NCBI RefSeq assembly: GCF_001613325.1
Contig: NZ_BDCD01000030.1
Coordinates: forward strand, 1-64,000
Direction: 5' to 3'
Length of the DNA: 64,000 nt
DNA from: Nocardia yamanashiensis NBRC 100130
Lineage (GTDB): Bacteria > Actinomycetota > Actinomycetes > Mycobacteriales > Mycobacteriaceae
The position numbers and the translations under genes were made by a program. Of this stretch, positions 1-8,460 are shown one piece after another (positions within the stretch are counted from its first letter, which is position 1; every line of letters begins with the position of its first letter). Below the pieces are notes generated by a model. It was not told the DNA's origin. It worked only from the letters and a program-made list of their open reading frames with translations, and searched no databases.

Positions 1-65
1 ACGTGGCGAATTCGGTCTGAGTTCGCCAGCGAGGAGCCGCCGAACTTCTGCACGATCACAGTCAT
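1..65 (-). CDS. Aspartokinase, N-terminal fragment (runs off the left edge)
   Basis: Only the first 21 codons are in the window. They read MTVIVQKFGGSSLANSDRIR, which carries the aspartokinase N-terminal signature (VQKxGGSS) that binds ATP and aspartate. An AGGA ribosome site sits about 7 nt before the ATG. The gene starts 29 bp after the stop of the KS-ACP-TE gene on the same strand, so the two are probably co-transcribed. Aspartokinase is the first step of aspartate-to-threonine synthesis. Together with the homoserine dehydrogenase, threonine synthase and homoserine kinase genes at 8.5-11.9 kb it brackets the NRPS/KS genes. Whether this is the only aspartokinase in the genome or an extra copy cannot be seen here. 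Confidence 0.85.
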   Translation of the reverse strand, partial: MTVIVQKFGGSSLANSDRIRH

Positions 66-94
66 GAAATGTCCTTGTGCACCATTGCGATTCG

Positions 95-2845
95 CTAAAC
101 AGACGTCGTCGCGCGAGCGAGAGCTTTGGCGAGTATCGGCACCAGCGCAGCGTCGGTGAACATGGTGTAGTGGTTGCCGGGCACGGGCACGATCTCGACC
201 TCTCCGGCCAGATGCGCATACCAGGCGTCCTTGCCGGTGAGCCGAATGCGCAGCGTCGCCAGCTCCTCTTCTGGATGGGCTTCTATTGCATCGAAAATTA
301 CGCAGCGTCCGGCGAATCGGGAGTCGGGATAGTAGCCCTTGAGCGCATTGTGGTTCTGCCACCAGGTGCGGGCGAAACCGGTGATATCGGCGTCGGAGAT
401 GTTCAGCCAGTCCGGCCGGGCGTCGAGGAGGCCGGGTAGCTCGGCCAGCGAATCGGCGGTCCTGCCCGGGGCGATGGTCAGCCCGGGGATGGCCGCCGAG
501 ATCATCTGGGGCAGTGCGGTGAGGAATTCGCTCTCGCTCAGTTCGTCACCGAGATAGGCCAGCGGGGCGTGAGAATCGAACAGGTACAGCTCGGTGACGC
601 GCTGACCGTCGGCCTGCAACTGCAAGGCCATTTCCAGCGCTACATTGCCGCCGAACGAGTATCCACCCAGCCGGTAGGGGCCTTCTGGCTGAATTCGCTT
701 CAGCTCATTCACATTTCGCCGTGCGAGCTCCCTGATGGTCGTCACCTCACCGTGCGGCGGCGCGGTGAACGCGATCATCGGCCCGGAGTCGGCTAGATGG
801 CTCGCCAGCCGGCTGTAGCCGAAATTGGTGCCGCCGGCGGGCGGTACCAGGAACAGTGGGGTGCCGGCTCCTTCGTGGATAGTGACGGTGCCCAACGCCT
901 GTGCGGTGCCATCGATGACCGCTCGCAAGTGGTTGGCCATGGCGCGCAGGGTGCGCAGCCCTTCGAAACCCTCGAAGTCGAATTGGACGTCGAAGTGGTC
1001 GCGCGCCGTGGTTACCAGGTCGACCATGGCGATCGATTCGCCACCGGCGTCATAGAAATCCGTGTCGAGCTCGATGCTGTTGTCTTCCAGCAGGTTACGT
1101 ACGGTGTCGAGGACGAATCCGTCGATATCGTCCGCCCCGGCGCTCGCCGTGCGGGGCGGGTCCGAACGCACCTGCTCGGTCACGACCGGTCCATCGGGTG
1201 CGATCCAGTAAGAATCGGTGTCGAAGGAATAGGCTGGCAGTGAGATACGGTGCGCGGGTACCGGATCGGTGTCCGTGCCCACCGGCGCGGGCAGCTCGCC
1301 GGCGCCGAACCGTTCGAGAATATCGGCGACTTCGCCGCTGGTCTCGGCGTCGAAGGCGAGCGTCTCGGTGAATGACTTGCGCCCGGTGCGCAGCGTCCAG
1401 GCGAGATCATCGATGCGCACCGCCTCGCTCCGCAGATGCGCCGCCAACCGGGCTGCGCCGCGGGCCAGCGCCGCGGCGCTGCGGGCGCTGAGCACGATTC
1501 GGTGCGATCCGCTCGGCTGCGGACGATCATCGGGTGCGGGGGTGTGGCGGACCAGCACGGCGTGGGTATTGGTGCCCCCGAGACCGAACGAGCTCACTCC
1601 CGCGGCGAGCAGCGGCTGCTGCGGCGAGAACGGTGCGGTATTGATGGCGTATCCCGAACCATCGAGCCGCACTTGCGGATTCGGCTCGGTGAAGTTGATT
1701 TGCGGCGGCACGACCTGGTGGTGCAGTACCAGTGCGGTCTTGATGAGCCCGACCACGCCCGCCGCGGCGTCGAGGTGGCCGATATTGGCCTTGATGCTGC
1801 CGAGCAGGCACGTTCGCGGCGCACCGCCGGGGGCGTCGGCGTGGGCACGAGACAGCGCCCGGAACTCGATGGGATCGCCCAATGTGGTTCCGGTGCCGTG
1901 GGTTTCCACATAGCCGATCGTGTTCGCTGCGACGCTCGCAGCGGCCAGGGCCTCGCGGATCACCTCGGCCTGTCCGGTCACGCTGGGCGCGGTGAAGCCG
2001 ATCTTGTTCGAGCCGTCGTTGTTCACGGCGGTGCCCGCGAGTACCGCGTACACATTGTCATTATCGGCGAGCGCGTCTGCCAGTCGTTTGAGCACGACGA
2101 CGCCGCAACCATTGCCGCGCACGGTGCCGCCCGCGTCACGGTCGAAGGGGCGGCAGTGTCCGTCGCGCGCGCCGATACCGCCTTCCTGATAGAGGTATCC
2201 GGCTGTCTGCGGGTTGACCACCGAGACGCCGCCGGCCAGCGTGATGTCATTGTCACCGTTGCGCAGTGAGGTCACGGCCTGATGGATGGCGACCATTGAA
2301 CTCGAGCAGGCGCTCTGCACGGTGACCGCGGCGCCGCGCAAGCCCAGTTTGAAGGCGATGCGGGTGGCGAGGAAGTCCTTGTCGTTGCCGATCAGGATGG
2401 GATAATTCAGATCCTCGACCCGGTAGCGGGCGTTGCGCTGAATATTGTTGAGCAGGTAGGTGCTCAATGTGGTGGCGGCGAACACGCCGATGCGGGCGGA
2501 ATTGCCCGAGGCCACGATCGCCGCGTCTTCCAGCGCTTCCCAGGCGGTTTGGAGCAGCACGCGATGCTGTGGGTCGGTGATCTTGGCTTCGTACGGGGTG
2601 AATCCGAAGAATCCGGCGTCGAACTGATCGATGCCGGCGAGCTCGGTGCCCGCCGGAACGTACTGGGGATTGTCGGCGAGGGCAGCCGGCACGCCGGCTG
2701 CCAGCAGCTCGTCGCGATCGAAGCGCCGCACCGATTCCACCCCGGCGAGCAGATTTCGCCAGAGGGTCTTGTGATCGGGCGCGTCGGGCAGGCGGGTGGC
2801 CATTCCGATGATCGCGATGGGCTGGTTCGGGAATTGGTCGCGCAT
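95..2845 (-). CDS. AT-less ketosynthase-ACP-thioesterase polyketide protein
   Basis: This 916-residue protein has a ketosynthase (about 5-430) with a complete catalytic set: Cys180 in ACSSS, His316 in THGTGT and His357 in NIGH. A KS-AT linker (LSARSAAAL, about 451-510) is followed directly by a post-AT-type motif (ISLPAYSFDTDSYW, 534-547), so the acyltransferase has been cleanly lost. An ACP (about 575-645, phosphopantetheine Ser604 in GGES) and a thioesterase (about 660-910, GYSFGG with Ser730, GNH near the end) follow. The start at 2845 was chosen over an upstream ATG because of a GGAG site and because it lies 14 bp after the small protein gene. Any extender must be loaded in trans, or the KS may condense preformed acyl groups. 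Release is by the C-terminal TE. Product unknown. Confidence 0.85.
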   Translation of the reverse strand: MRDQFPNQPIAIIGMATRLPDAPDHKTLWRNLLAGVESVRRFDRDELLAAGVPAALADNPQYVPAGTELAGIDQFDAGFFGFTPYEAKITDPQHRVLLQTAWEALEDAAIVASGNSARIGVFAATTLSTYLLNNIQRNARYRVEDLNYPILIGNDKDFLATRIAFKLGLRGAAVTVQSACSSSMVAIHQAVTSLRNGDNDITLAGGVSVVNPQTAGYLYQEGGIGARDGHCRPFDRDAGGTVRGNGCGVVVLKRLADALADNDNVYAVLAGTAVNNDGSNKIGFTAPSVTGQAEVIREALAAASVAANTIGYVETHGTGTTLGDPIEFRALSRAHADAPGGAPRTCLLGSIKANIGHLDAAAGVVGLIKTALVLHHQVVPPQINFTEPNPQVRLDGSGYAINTAPFSPQQPLLAAGVSSFGLGGTNTHAVLVRHTPAPDDRPQPSGSHRIVLSARSAAALARGAARLAAHLRSEAVRIDDLAWTLRTGRKSFTETLAFDAETSGEVADILERFGAGELPAPVGTDTDPVPAHRISLPAYSFDTDSYWIAPDGPVVTEQVRSDPPRTASAGADDIDGFVLDTVRNLLEDNSIELDTDFYDAGGESIAMVDLVTTARDHFDVQFDFEGFEGLRTLRAMANHLRAVIDGTAQALGTVTIHEGAGTPLFLVPPAGGTNFGYSRLASHLADSGPMIAFTAPPHGEVTTIRELARRNVNELKRIQPEGPYRLGGYSFGGNVALEMALQLQADGQRVTELYLFDSHAPLAYLGDELSESEFLTALPQMISAAIPGLTIAPGRTADSLAELPGLLDARPDWLNISDADITGFARTWWQNHNALKGYYPDSRFAGRCVIFDAIEAHPEEELATLRIRLTGKDAWYAHLAGEVEIVPVPGNHYTMFTDAALVPILAKALARATTSV

Positions 2846-2859
2846 TTTTGCTCCGTTTA

Positions 2860-3102
2860 TCAGCGGTACGAGTTCGAAATATGTTCGGGGTTGAGGATCA
2901 AGGCGGAAATTCGATCGAGCAGATCCATGAGTTCGCGGACCTGACGGCTCATTCCGGTCTCCCACCCGGTTGGGAGCGTGTGTTCCTCGTTGTGCTGATC
3001 GCCGATGTCACCGAGTGCTTCCATCAATTCCAGTGATTGTGAAATGAGGTCGCCGTTCAAATCTTTCAGAAGATAGTTCGATGTGTCTTCGTGAGTTGCC
3101 AT
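2860..3102 (-). CDS. Small acidic protein of the NRPS/KS locus, unrecognised
   Basis: This 80-residue protein starts at an ATG with a very strong ribosome site (GGAGGGGGAA) and ends 14 bp before the KS-ACP-TE gene, so it should be translated in step with it. It is acidic and leucine-rich, with no signal peptide or membrane segment, and its centre (residues 20-70) looks helical. It is not an MbtH protein: the NxE and tryptophan pattern of that family is missing. I do not recognise a family. From its position it might be a docking or accessory partner of the KS protein or NRPS, which is inference only. The promoter region just upstream carries the palindromes at 3141-3169. Confidence 0.7.
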   Translation of the reverse strand: MATHEDTSNYLLKDLNGDLISQSLELMEALGDIGDQHNEEHTLPTGWETGMSRQVRELMDLLDRISALILNPEHISNSYR

Positions 3103-3140
3103 GGATTCCCCCTCCGTAGCGGACGGTGCCGTGATTAGAA

Positions 3141-3169
3141 CTCGACACCGTGTCAGACACCGGGTCTGA
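3141..3169 (-). promoter_or_regulatory. Overlapping palindromes, likely TetR operator for the small protein/KS unit
   Basis: Three overlapping inverted repeats lie 39-67 bp upstream of the small protein ATG: GACAC-C-GTGTC (3144-3154), GTGTC-A-GACAC (3150-3160) and TCAGAC-N5-GTCTGA (3153-3169). Read on the minus strand, 3141-3158 is GTCTGACACGGTGTCGAG. It matches 12408-12425, upstream of the TetR gene, at 16 of 18 positions. This suggests one regulator controls both promoters. The KS unit can then be transcribed separately from the NRPS gene upstream of it. Confidence 0.6.
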
Positions 3170-3336
3170 CGCCCGTCGGAAGCCTAGCAGCCGGGTGCTG
3201 GGCCGGGGCAATATGTGTGACTGGAAGACACGTGTGTTCTGTGTCACTCGACGGATCGGCGATGTGTCGATGGCATGAGAGCGGGGGCGGCCGTCAGCCG
3301 CCCCCCGCCGTCGAATGTGCTTGCGTTCGTGCCGGT

Positions 3337-6300
3337 TCAGGCCGCTACAGCAGCGTTGGTTCGGATCCGGTCGAGATGCTCGGCCTGCTGCCGGGGCGTG
3401 GTGAACTCGAACAGGTCCACCATCTCCAGCGCCTCCGGTCGCGCACAAGCCGCACGAAGCGACTCGAGTACGCGCACCAGTTGAATCGAGGTCCCGCCGG
3501 CGTCGAAGAAGGCATCGTCATCGGCGAAGTCGGTGCGCTCCAGTGCATTCGACCAAGCCGCGCGGACGATTGCGAGGGTGTCCGGAGCCGTCGCGCTGGT
3601 CGGCGTTTCGACGAGCCGGGCCCCGCGCGCGGCTTCCGCCTGGGGCCAGGGCAATTCCGCGTCGGCGATCTTCCCATTGACCGTCAACGGCAGGGCGTCG
3701 AGCCGGACGTACCGGGTCGGCCGCATCGCCGCGGGCAGGCGATCGCGCAAGGCCTGGCGCAGCTGAGCATCGCCGATCTCGTGGGACTGGACCAGGAAGG
3801 CGACCAGCGCCGGTTCGTCCGGATTGCGGTTGTCTACCCGGACCGCGCATTCGCGCACCCCGTCCAGGGACAGCACCGCGGCTTCCACTTCGCCCAGTTC
3901 GATTCGCACGCCACGCAATTGGACCTGCTGATCCATGCGTCCGAGGTAGACCAGGTCGCCGTTCTCGTCCACCCGGGCCAGGTCGCCGGATCGATAGTGG
4001 ATGCCGGGACGCCCGGGCAGTGTGACGAACCGCTCTGCGGTGAGATCGTCGCGGCCCAGGTAGCCGAGGCCGACGCCGCTGCCGTAGACGAGCATCTCGC
4101 CGGGGACGCCCGGTGGTACCGGGCGCAGATCGGCGTCGACAACGAGCACCCCCAGGTCGGGCAGCGGCTTGCCGATCACGCTGGGCCGGCCGGATTTCAG
4201 ATCCTCGACATCGATCCGGTGGTGGGTGACGTGCACGGTGGTCTCGGTGATGCCGTACATGTTCACGAGTTCGGCTCGGTCACCGCACAACTCGAACCAC
4301 CGGTCGAGGCTTTCGAAGCGCAGCATTTCGCCGCCGAAGACGACCAGGCGAACCGCGAAACGCCGGGCGTGTTCATCGGTCATGGCCTGGGTCAGCTGCC
4401 GGAACGCGGTCGGCGTCTGGTTCAGGACAGTCACGCCCTCCTCGGCCAGGAACCGGGCGAAGTCGGCCGGTGAGCGCCGCGTCCATTCGGGCACGATCAT
4501 CAACCGGCCGCCGGAGAGCAGCGCGCCGAACATCTCCCACACCGCGAAATCGAAAGCATAGGAATGGAACAGCGCCCAGGTGTCGGTGTCGTCGAAAGCC
4601 ATGCAGCGCCTCGCCGAGGCGAACAGGCGCAGCACATTGGCGTGCGTTACCGTCACACCCTTGGGGGTTCCGGTCGAACCCGAAGTGAAGATGACGTATG
4701 CGGGACGCTCGTGGCGATTCTCCGCAGCTGCGGGCGTGGTGTTCGGCCGGGTCGACGCATCCTGCAGCATCCGGCGCAGCTCCAAACGATCCACGGAGGC
4801 GATATCGGTGAGCGCACCACGACTGGCGATGACCGGGAGCGCGTCGAAGCGTTCGAGGATGCTCCGCACCCGCTGCGGTGGCGCCGCGGGGTCGATCGGG
4901 ACATATGCCTTGCCCGCCTTGAGAATCGCCAGCAGCACTGTCACCAGATCGACCGACCGCTCCATCGAAACGCCGACGTAGTCGCCGTCGATCGTATCGA
5001 GGATCCACCGGGCCACCTGGTTGGCGCGGCGATCCAACTCGGCGTACGTGTAGTAGCTCTCCTCGTATCCGACCGCGACGGCATCCGGCGTACGCGCCAC
5101 CTGATGCTCGAATTGTGCTGTCAGCGAGGGGAATTCCGGATCGATGTGCTCCGTGATGCCGGTCCGCTCGTCGGCCGCAGCCAAATCCGCTGCGTCCAGC
5201 CACGGCACGTCGCGCAGCCGCGCGTCCGGGCGGGTGGCCAGATGGGACAACACGGTGCGCAGGACTCGTTCGGGGCGGCACGGCGTCAGCGCCGTGCTGA
5301 TCTGCAGGTAGTAGGTGTATCCGTTGTCGTTCTCCTCGACATTCGCCATGAAAGGGCAGATGGATTTGGTGCGGCTCAGCGGGAGCGGGTCGATCTGATA
5401 GCCGGGCAGGCTCAACGACATTCGCTGCTTGTAGAAGGTGAAGCTGCTCGAGGGCGGGGTACGCCCGGCCTCCGCGGAGCCGAAGACCGCCGCGGCGTTG
5501 GCGGACAGATCGAAGTCCTCGAATTCGATCAGGCGTCCCATTTGCCGCTCGACCTCCAGGCAGAGGTTCTCGAAGGTGTCGACAGCGGACAGATCGACAG
5601 TGAGCGGCAAGGTGTTCACGTGATAGCCGTATGCCTTGACCATCCGGCGATCGCGACGCCGATTCGACAGGGGGACACCGGTTGTCACGACCGAGGTTCC
5701 ACTCAAGCAGCCGAGTACGAGTAGGTGCACGGCCAAGAAGAAGGTGAACTTTCGCACGCCCAGTGCTTCGACCGCGCCGTCGATATCCGCGCTGAGCTGC
5801 GTGCCCAGCTCGAGGGTGTGATGTGCGCCGGACAGCGCGCCGTCGCGGTCGCGGCCGGCCTCCCACTCCGGCACCGACAGTGTCTCGAGGCGGCCCACGG
5901 TGGAGCCGAAAAACTCTATGGCCGTCCGCATTCGGGCGGGGTCGGCGGCTGCATTCGTTGGAAGGATCGAACCACCGGGCAGTTCGGCGTCGGGCGAGCC
6001 GTAGACCAGCATGAGGTCCGCGATGATGTTGTAGAAGGTGGAGGCGTCAGCGATCATGTGCGATGCCACGATGGCCAGGTATACGCCGACCTCGTCGCGG
6101 ATGATCTCGGCGTGGTAGAGCGGCCAGCGGTCCATCGGAATCGGAGTGTCGAGGCGGGCCGATATCTCCGCACGCAGCTGCGCGCCGGCGTCGCCGGTGC
6201 GCACTGTCAACGGGGTTCGATAGCGTTGGGCGGCATCGTATTCGGCCTGGATCGTCCCGCCGTACTCGACGAAGTACTCGTTGAGCGGTTCCGCACGCTG

Positions 6301-6459
6301 GGCGACCGTATCGATCGCAGTCCGCAATCTGTCGATATCGATATCGCCTTTAATACGAAGCAGGAAACCGACATTGAATGCCGGATCCTTCGGAAATAGT
6401 GTTTGCTGAGTGTGAAGCTTCCGCTGTGCGGATGTAATCGAGCGACGACGCACGGTCAC
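3337..6459 (-). CDS. Single-module NRPS, C-A(Thr)-PCP
   Basis: This 1040-residue protein has a condensation domain (about 1-420), adenylation domain (about 440-940) and carrier domain (about 955-1030, DAGGTSI), with no release domain. The condensation motif reads SHMIADAS: the catalytic second His is present but the first His of HHxxxD is Ser. Reading the adenylation pocket by eye against GrsA gives D-F-W-N-V-G-M-V-H-K, which is the threonine code apart from one conservative change (Val for Ile). The GTG start at 6459 follows GGAGG by 5 nt, so the longer frame upstream is not needed. The gene runs into the small protein and KS-ACP-TE genes and is divergent from the exporter gene. The nearby threonine-synthesis genes fit the predicted substrate. 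Confidence 0.88.
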   Translation of the reverse strand: MTVRRRSITSAQRKLHTQQTLFPKDPAFNVGFLLRIKGDIDIDRLRTAIDTVAQRAEPLNEYFVEYGGTIQAEYDAAQRYRTPLTVRTGDAGAQLRAEISARLDTPIPMDRWPLYHAEIIRDEVGVYLAIVASHMIADASTFYNIIADLMLVYGSPDAELPGGSILPTNAAADPARMRTAIEFFGSTVGRLETLSVPEWEAGRDRDGALSGAHHTLELGTQLSADIDGAVEALGVRKFTFFLAVHLLVLGCLSGTSVVTTGVPLSNRRRDRRMVKAYGYHVNTLPLTVDLSAVDTFENLCLEVERQMGRLIEFEDFDLSANAAAVFGSAEAGRTPPSSSFTFYKQRMSLSLPGYQIDPLPLSRTKSICPFMANVEENDNGYTYYLQISTALTPCRPERVLRTVLSHLATRPDARLRDVPWLDAADLAAADERTGITEHIDPEFPSLTAQFEHQVARTPDAVAVGYEESYYTYAELDRRANQVARWILDTIDGDYVGVSMERSVDLVTVLLAILKAGKAYVPIDPAAPPQRVRSILERFDALPVIASRGALTDIASVDRLELRRMLQDASTRPNTTPAAAENRHERPAYVIFTSGSTGTPKGVTVTHANVLRLFASARRCMAFDDTDTWALFHSYAFDFAVWEMFGALLSGGRLMIVPEWTRRSPADFARFLAEEGVTVLNQTPTAFRQLTQAMTDEHARRFAVRLVVFGGEMLRFESLDRWFELCGDRAELVNMYGITETTVHVTHHRIDVEDLKSGRPSVIGKPLPDLGVLVVDADLRPVPPGVPGEMLVYGSGVGLGYLGRDDLTAERFVTLPGRPGIHYRSGDLARVDENGDLVYLGRMDQQVQLRGVRIELGEVEAAVLSLDGVRECAVRVDNRNPDEPALVAFLVQSHEIGDAQLRQALRDRLPAAMRPTRYVRLDALPLTVNGKIADAELPWPQAEAARGARLVETPTSATAPDTLAIVRAAWSNALERTDFADDDAFFDAGGTSIQLVRVLESLRAACARPEALEMVDLFEFTTPRQQAEHLDRIRTNAAVAA

Positions 6460-6650
6460 CGGATCCTCCTCAAAGATGATGCGTCGAAAAATCAGGGGAG
6501 CGTCGTTGCAATCCACCTGAACAGGTAGGGAGCGCGCTGTCCCGCGCACCCATCGAGCAGTACGATCCCAGGATTGTCACCGATGACCTTGGTGGGCAAG
6601 TCCTTTCGTCACGCCCCGGAATTCGCCGATGCGGCGGCGGTGCGCGTGAC

Positions 6651-6662
6651 GCAACCGGTTGC
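6651..6662. promoter_or_regulatory. 12-bp palindrome in the divergent NRPS/exporter promoter region
   Basis: GCAACCGGTTGC is a perfect palindrome in the 268-bp region between the divergent NRPS (start 6459) and exporter (start 6728) genes, 66 bp before the exporter start. It could be an operator for either promoter. It does not match the motif shared by 3141-3158 and 12408-12425, so a different regulator would be involved. I see no other clear element in this gap. Confidence 0.35.
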
Positions 6663-6727
6663 TTGTCCCTGAATGCCGAGCGAGTATCGGCGGCATCTGA
6701 ACTACGGCAAGAAATGAGGTGACAGCG

Positions 6728-8455
6728 ATGGAATCGTCTGCCATTCACGACCGGCGGTGGGCAATACTCGGTGTCCTGGTTTTCAGTCTGCTCGTTGTCG
6801 TCATGGACAATACGATTCTCAATGTCGCATTGCGGACCATCCAGGCCGATCTGCCCGCGACCCAGGGGCAGATGCAATGGGCGGTCGACAGTTACGCATT
6901 GGTCTTCGCGGCGCTGCTGATTCTCTCAGGTGTGCTCGGCGACCGACTTGGCCGCCGCCGCATGCTGCTGATCGGGTTGGCTGCGTTCGGCCTGGCGTCG
7001 GTGCTGTGCGCGTTCGCACGGACGCCACTGGAGTTGATTCTGTGCCGCGGATTGCTCGGCGCGGGCGCGGCGGCAGTGCAACCGCAGACGCTCTCGATCA
7101 TCCAGAACGTCTTCTCGTCCTCGGAACGCGCCAAGGCGGTGGGCATTTGGGCGGGCGTCTCCGGTATGGCCATCGCCCTGGGACCGATCGCGGGCGGGGT
7201 GCTGCTGAAATACTTCTGGTGGGGATCGGTGTTCCTGGTGAACATCCCGGTGGTGATAGTCGGATTCGTGCTGACCAGACTGCTGGTGCCGGAATCGCGG
7301 GATCCGCGCGACGGCGGCTTCGATCCGCTGGGCATCGCGCTGTCCTCGGCGTCGATGGCGCTGGTGATCCACGGGATCATCGAGGGCGGCAATAGCGCTG
7401 AGTGGCTGCGCTGGCAGAGCCTGGGCACAATCGGCTTGGGCCTGCTGCTGGCCGCACTGTTCGTGCGGCACGAACGCCACGCCGCAAATCCGATGATCGA
7501 CCTCGCCATGTTCGGCCATCGTCATTTCGCGGCCGGCGTCGGAGCCATTGCCGTGGTGTTCTTCGCGCTGATGGGCGCCACCTTCTACCTGTCGTATTTC
7601 CTGCAGGCGGTGCGGGGCTACACGGCATTGGCCACCGGCGTCGCGTTGATCGCCGTCGCGGCCGGGGTGATGATCATGTCGACCCAGTCGCCGCGTCTGA
7701 GCCGGCGCTGGGGAGCGAATATCGTTGCGGGCAGCGGAATGACGGTGCTCGCCGCTGCGATGCTGTCGTTCACCCTGGCGACCGCGACGATGCCGCAGTG
7801 GGTGCTGGAATTCCAGATGGCCCTCATCGGTATCGGGCTCGGCATGACGATGACGCCCGCGACCGAGGCCATCATGAGCACGGTCAGCGCCGATCGCGCC
7901 GGCGCCGGATCGGCGGTGAACAACACCATGCGGCAGCTGGCCGGGGCGCTCGGAGTCGCGGTGCTGGGATCCCTGTTGACCATGGGGTTCCAGAGTCGGT
8001 TCGGCGAGGAACGGCCCGCCGAGCTCGCCGTTGCGCTCGATCGGCCCGCCGCGATTCTGAATCTGCCCGAGAATGCCAGGGTCGCACCGCAGTTACGGCC
8101 GGACTCGCATGAATCCATCAGCGGTGCACTGGAATTCGCTCAACGATCGGTCGTCGCTCTACGGCACCGAGAGCAGCTGGCCGCTGATCAGCTCCCCGAA
8201 TCCGTAGTCGATCAGCATCGGCGTGTCGCGGAGACGGAATTGCGTGATTACGTCGACGCGGCCGACACGGCCTTCGTGCACGGCATGCGGATGTGTGCGC
8301 TGGTAGGCGGTCTGAGCGGCTTGGCCGGTGCTGGACTGGCCTTCTGGTTGCTGCCCCGCCGCCGACGGGCGGCCGACGAGACGGCGATCACCGCTGGGGA
8401 ATCTGCGAGGACTGGGCTGCCCAAGGCGGACGTGTCGATGGCGAACGAAAGGTGA
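6728..8455 (+). CDS. DHA2-family (EmrB/QacA-type) MFS exporter
   Basis: This 575-residue inner-membrane protein has about 14 hydrophobic segments and the DHA2 hallmarks: a first helix ending VVMDNTILNVAL, motif A-like GDRLGRRR after helix 2, and a motif C-like region GVSGMAIALGPIAGGVL near residue 145. These proteins export drugs or small natural products in exchange for protons. The ATG at 6728 was chosen because AGGTGA sits 5 nt upstream; a GTG three codons earlier is possible. The homoserine dehydrogenase gene begins 5 bp after its stop, so the exporter heads an exporter-hom-thrC-thrB operon. It probably exports the product of the adjacent NRPS/KS genes. Confidence 0.88.
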   Translation: MESSAIHDRRWAILGVLVFSLLVVVMDNTILNVALRTIQADLPATQGQMQWAVDSYALVFAALLILSGVLGDRLGRRRMLLIGLAAFGLASVLCAFARTPLELILCRGLLGAGAAAVQPQTLSIIQNVFSSSERAKAVGIWAGVSGMAIALGPIAGGVLLKYFWWGSVFLVNIPVVIVGFVLTRLLVPESRDPRDGGFDPLGIALSSASMALVIHGIIEGGNSAEWLRWQSLGTIGLGLLLAALFVRHERHAANPMIDLAMFGHRHFAAGVGAIAVVFFALMGATFYLSYFLQAVRGYTALATGVALIAVAAGVMIMSTQSPRLSRRWGANIVAGSGMTVLAAAMLSFTLATATMPQWVLEFQMALIGIGLGMTMTPATEAIMSTVSADRAGAGSAVNNTMRQLAGALGVAVLGSLLTMGFQSRFGEERPAELAVALDRPAAILNLPENARVAPQLRPDSHESISGALEFAQRSVVALRHREQLAADQLPESVVDQHRRVAETELRDYVDAADTAFVHGMRMCALVGGLSGLAGAGLAFWLLPRRRRAADETAITAGESARTGLPKADVSMANER

Positions 8456-8460
8456 GACCG

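Noticed and set aside
2860..3102. MbtH-like protein for the NRPS
   Set aside because: Its length fits, but the conserved Asn/Trp pattern of MbtH proteins is not there.
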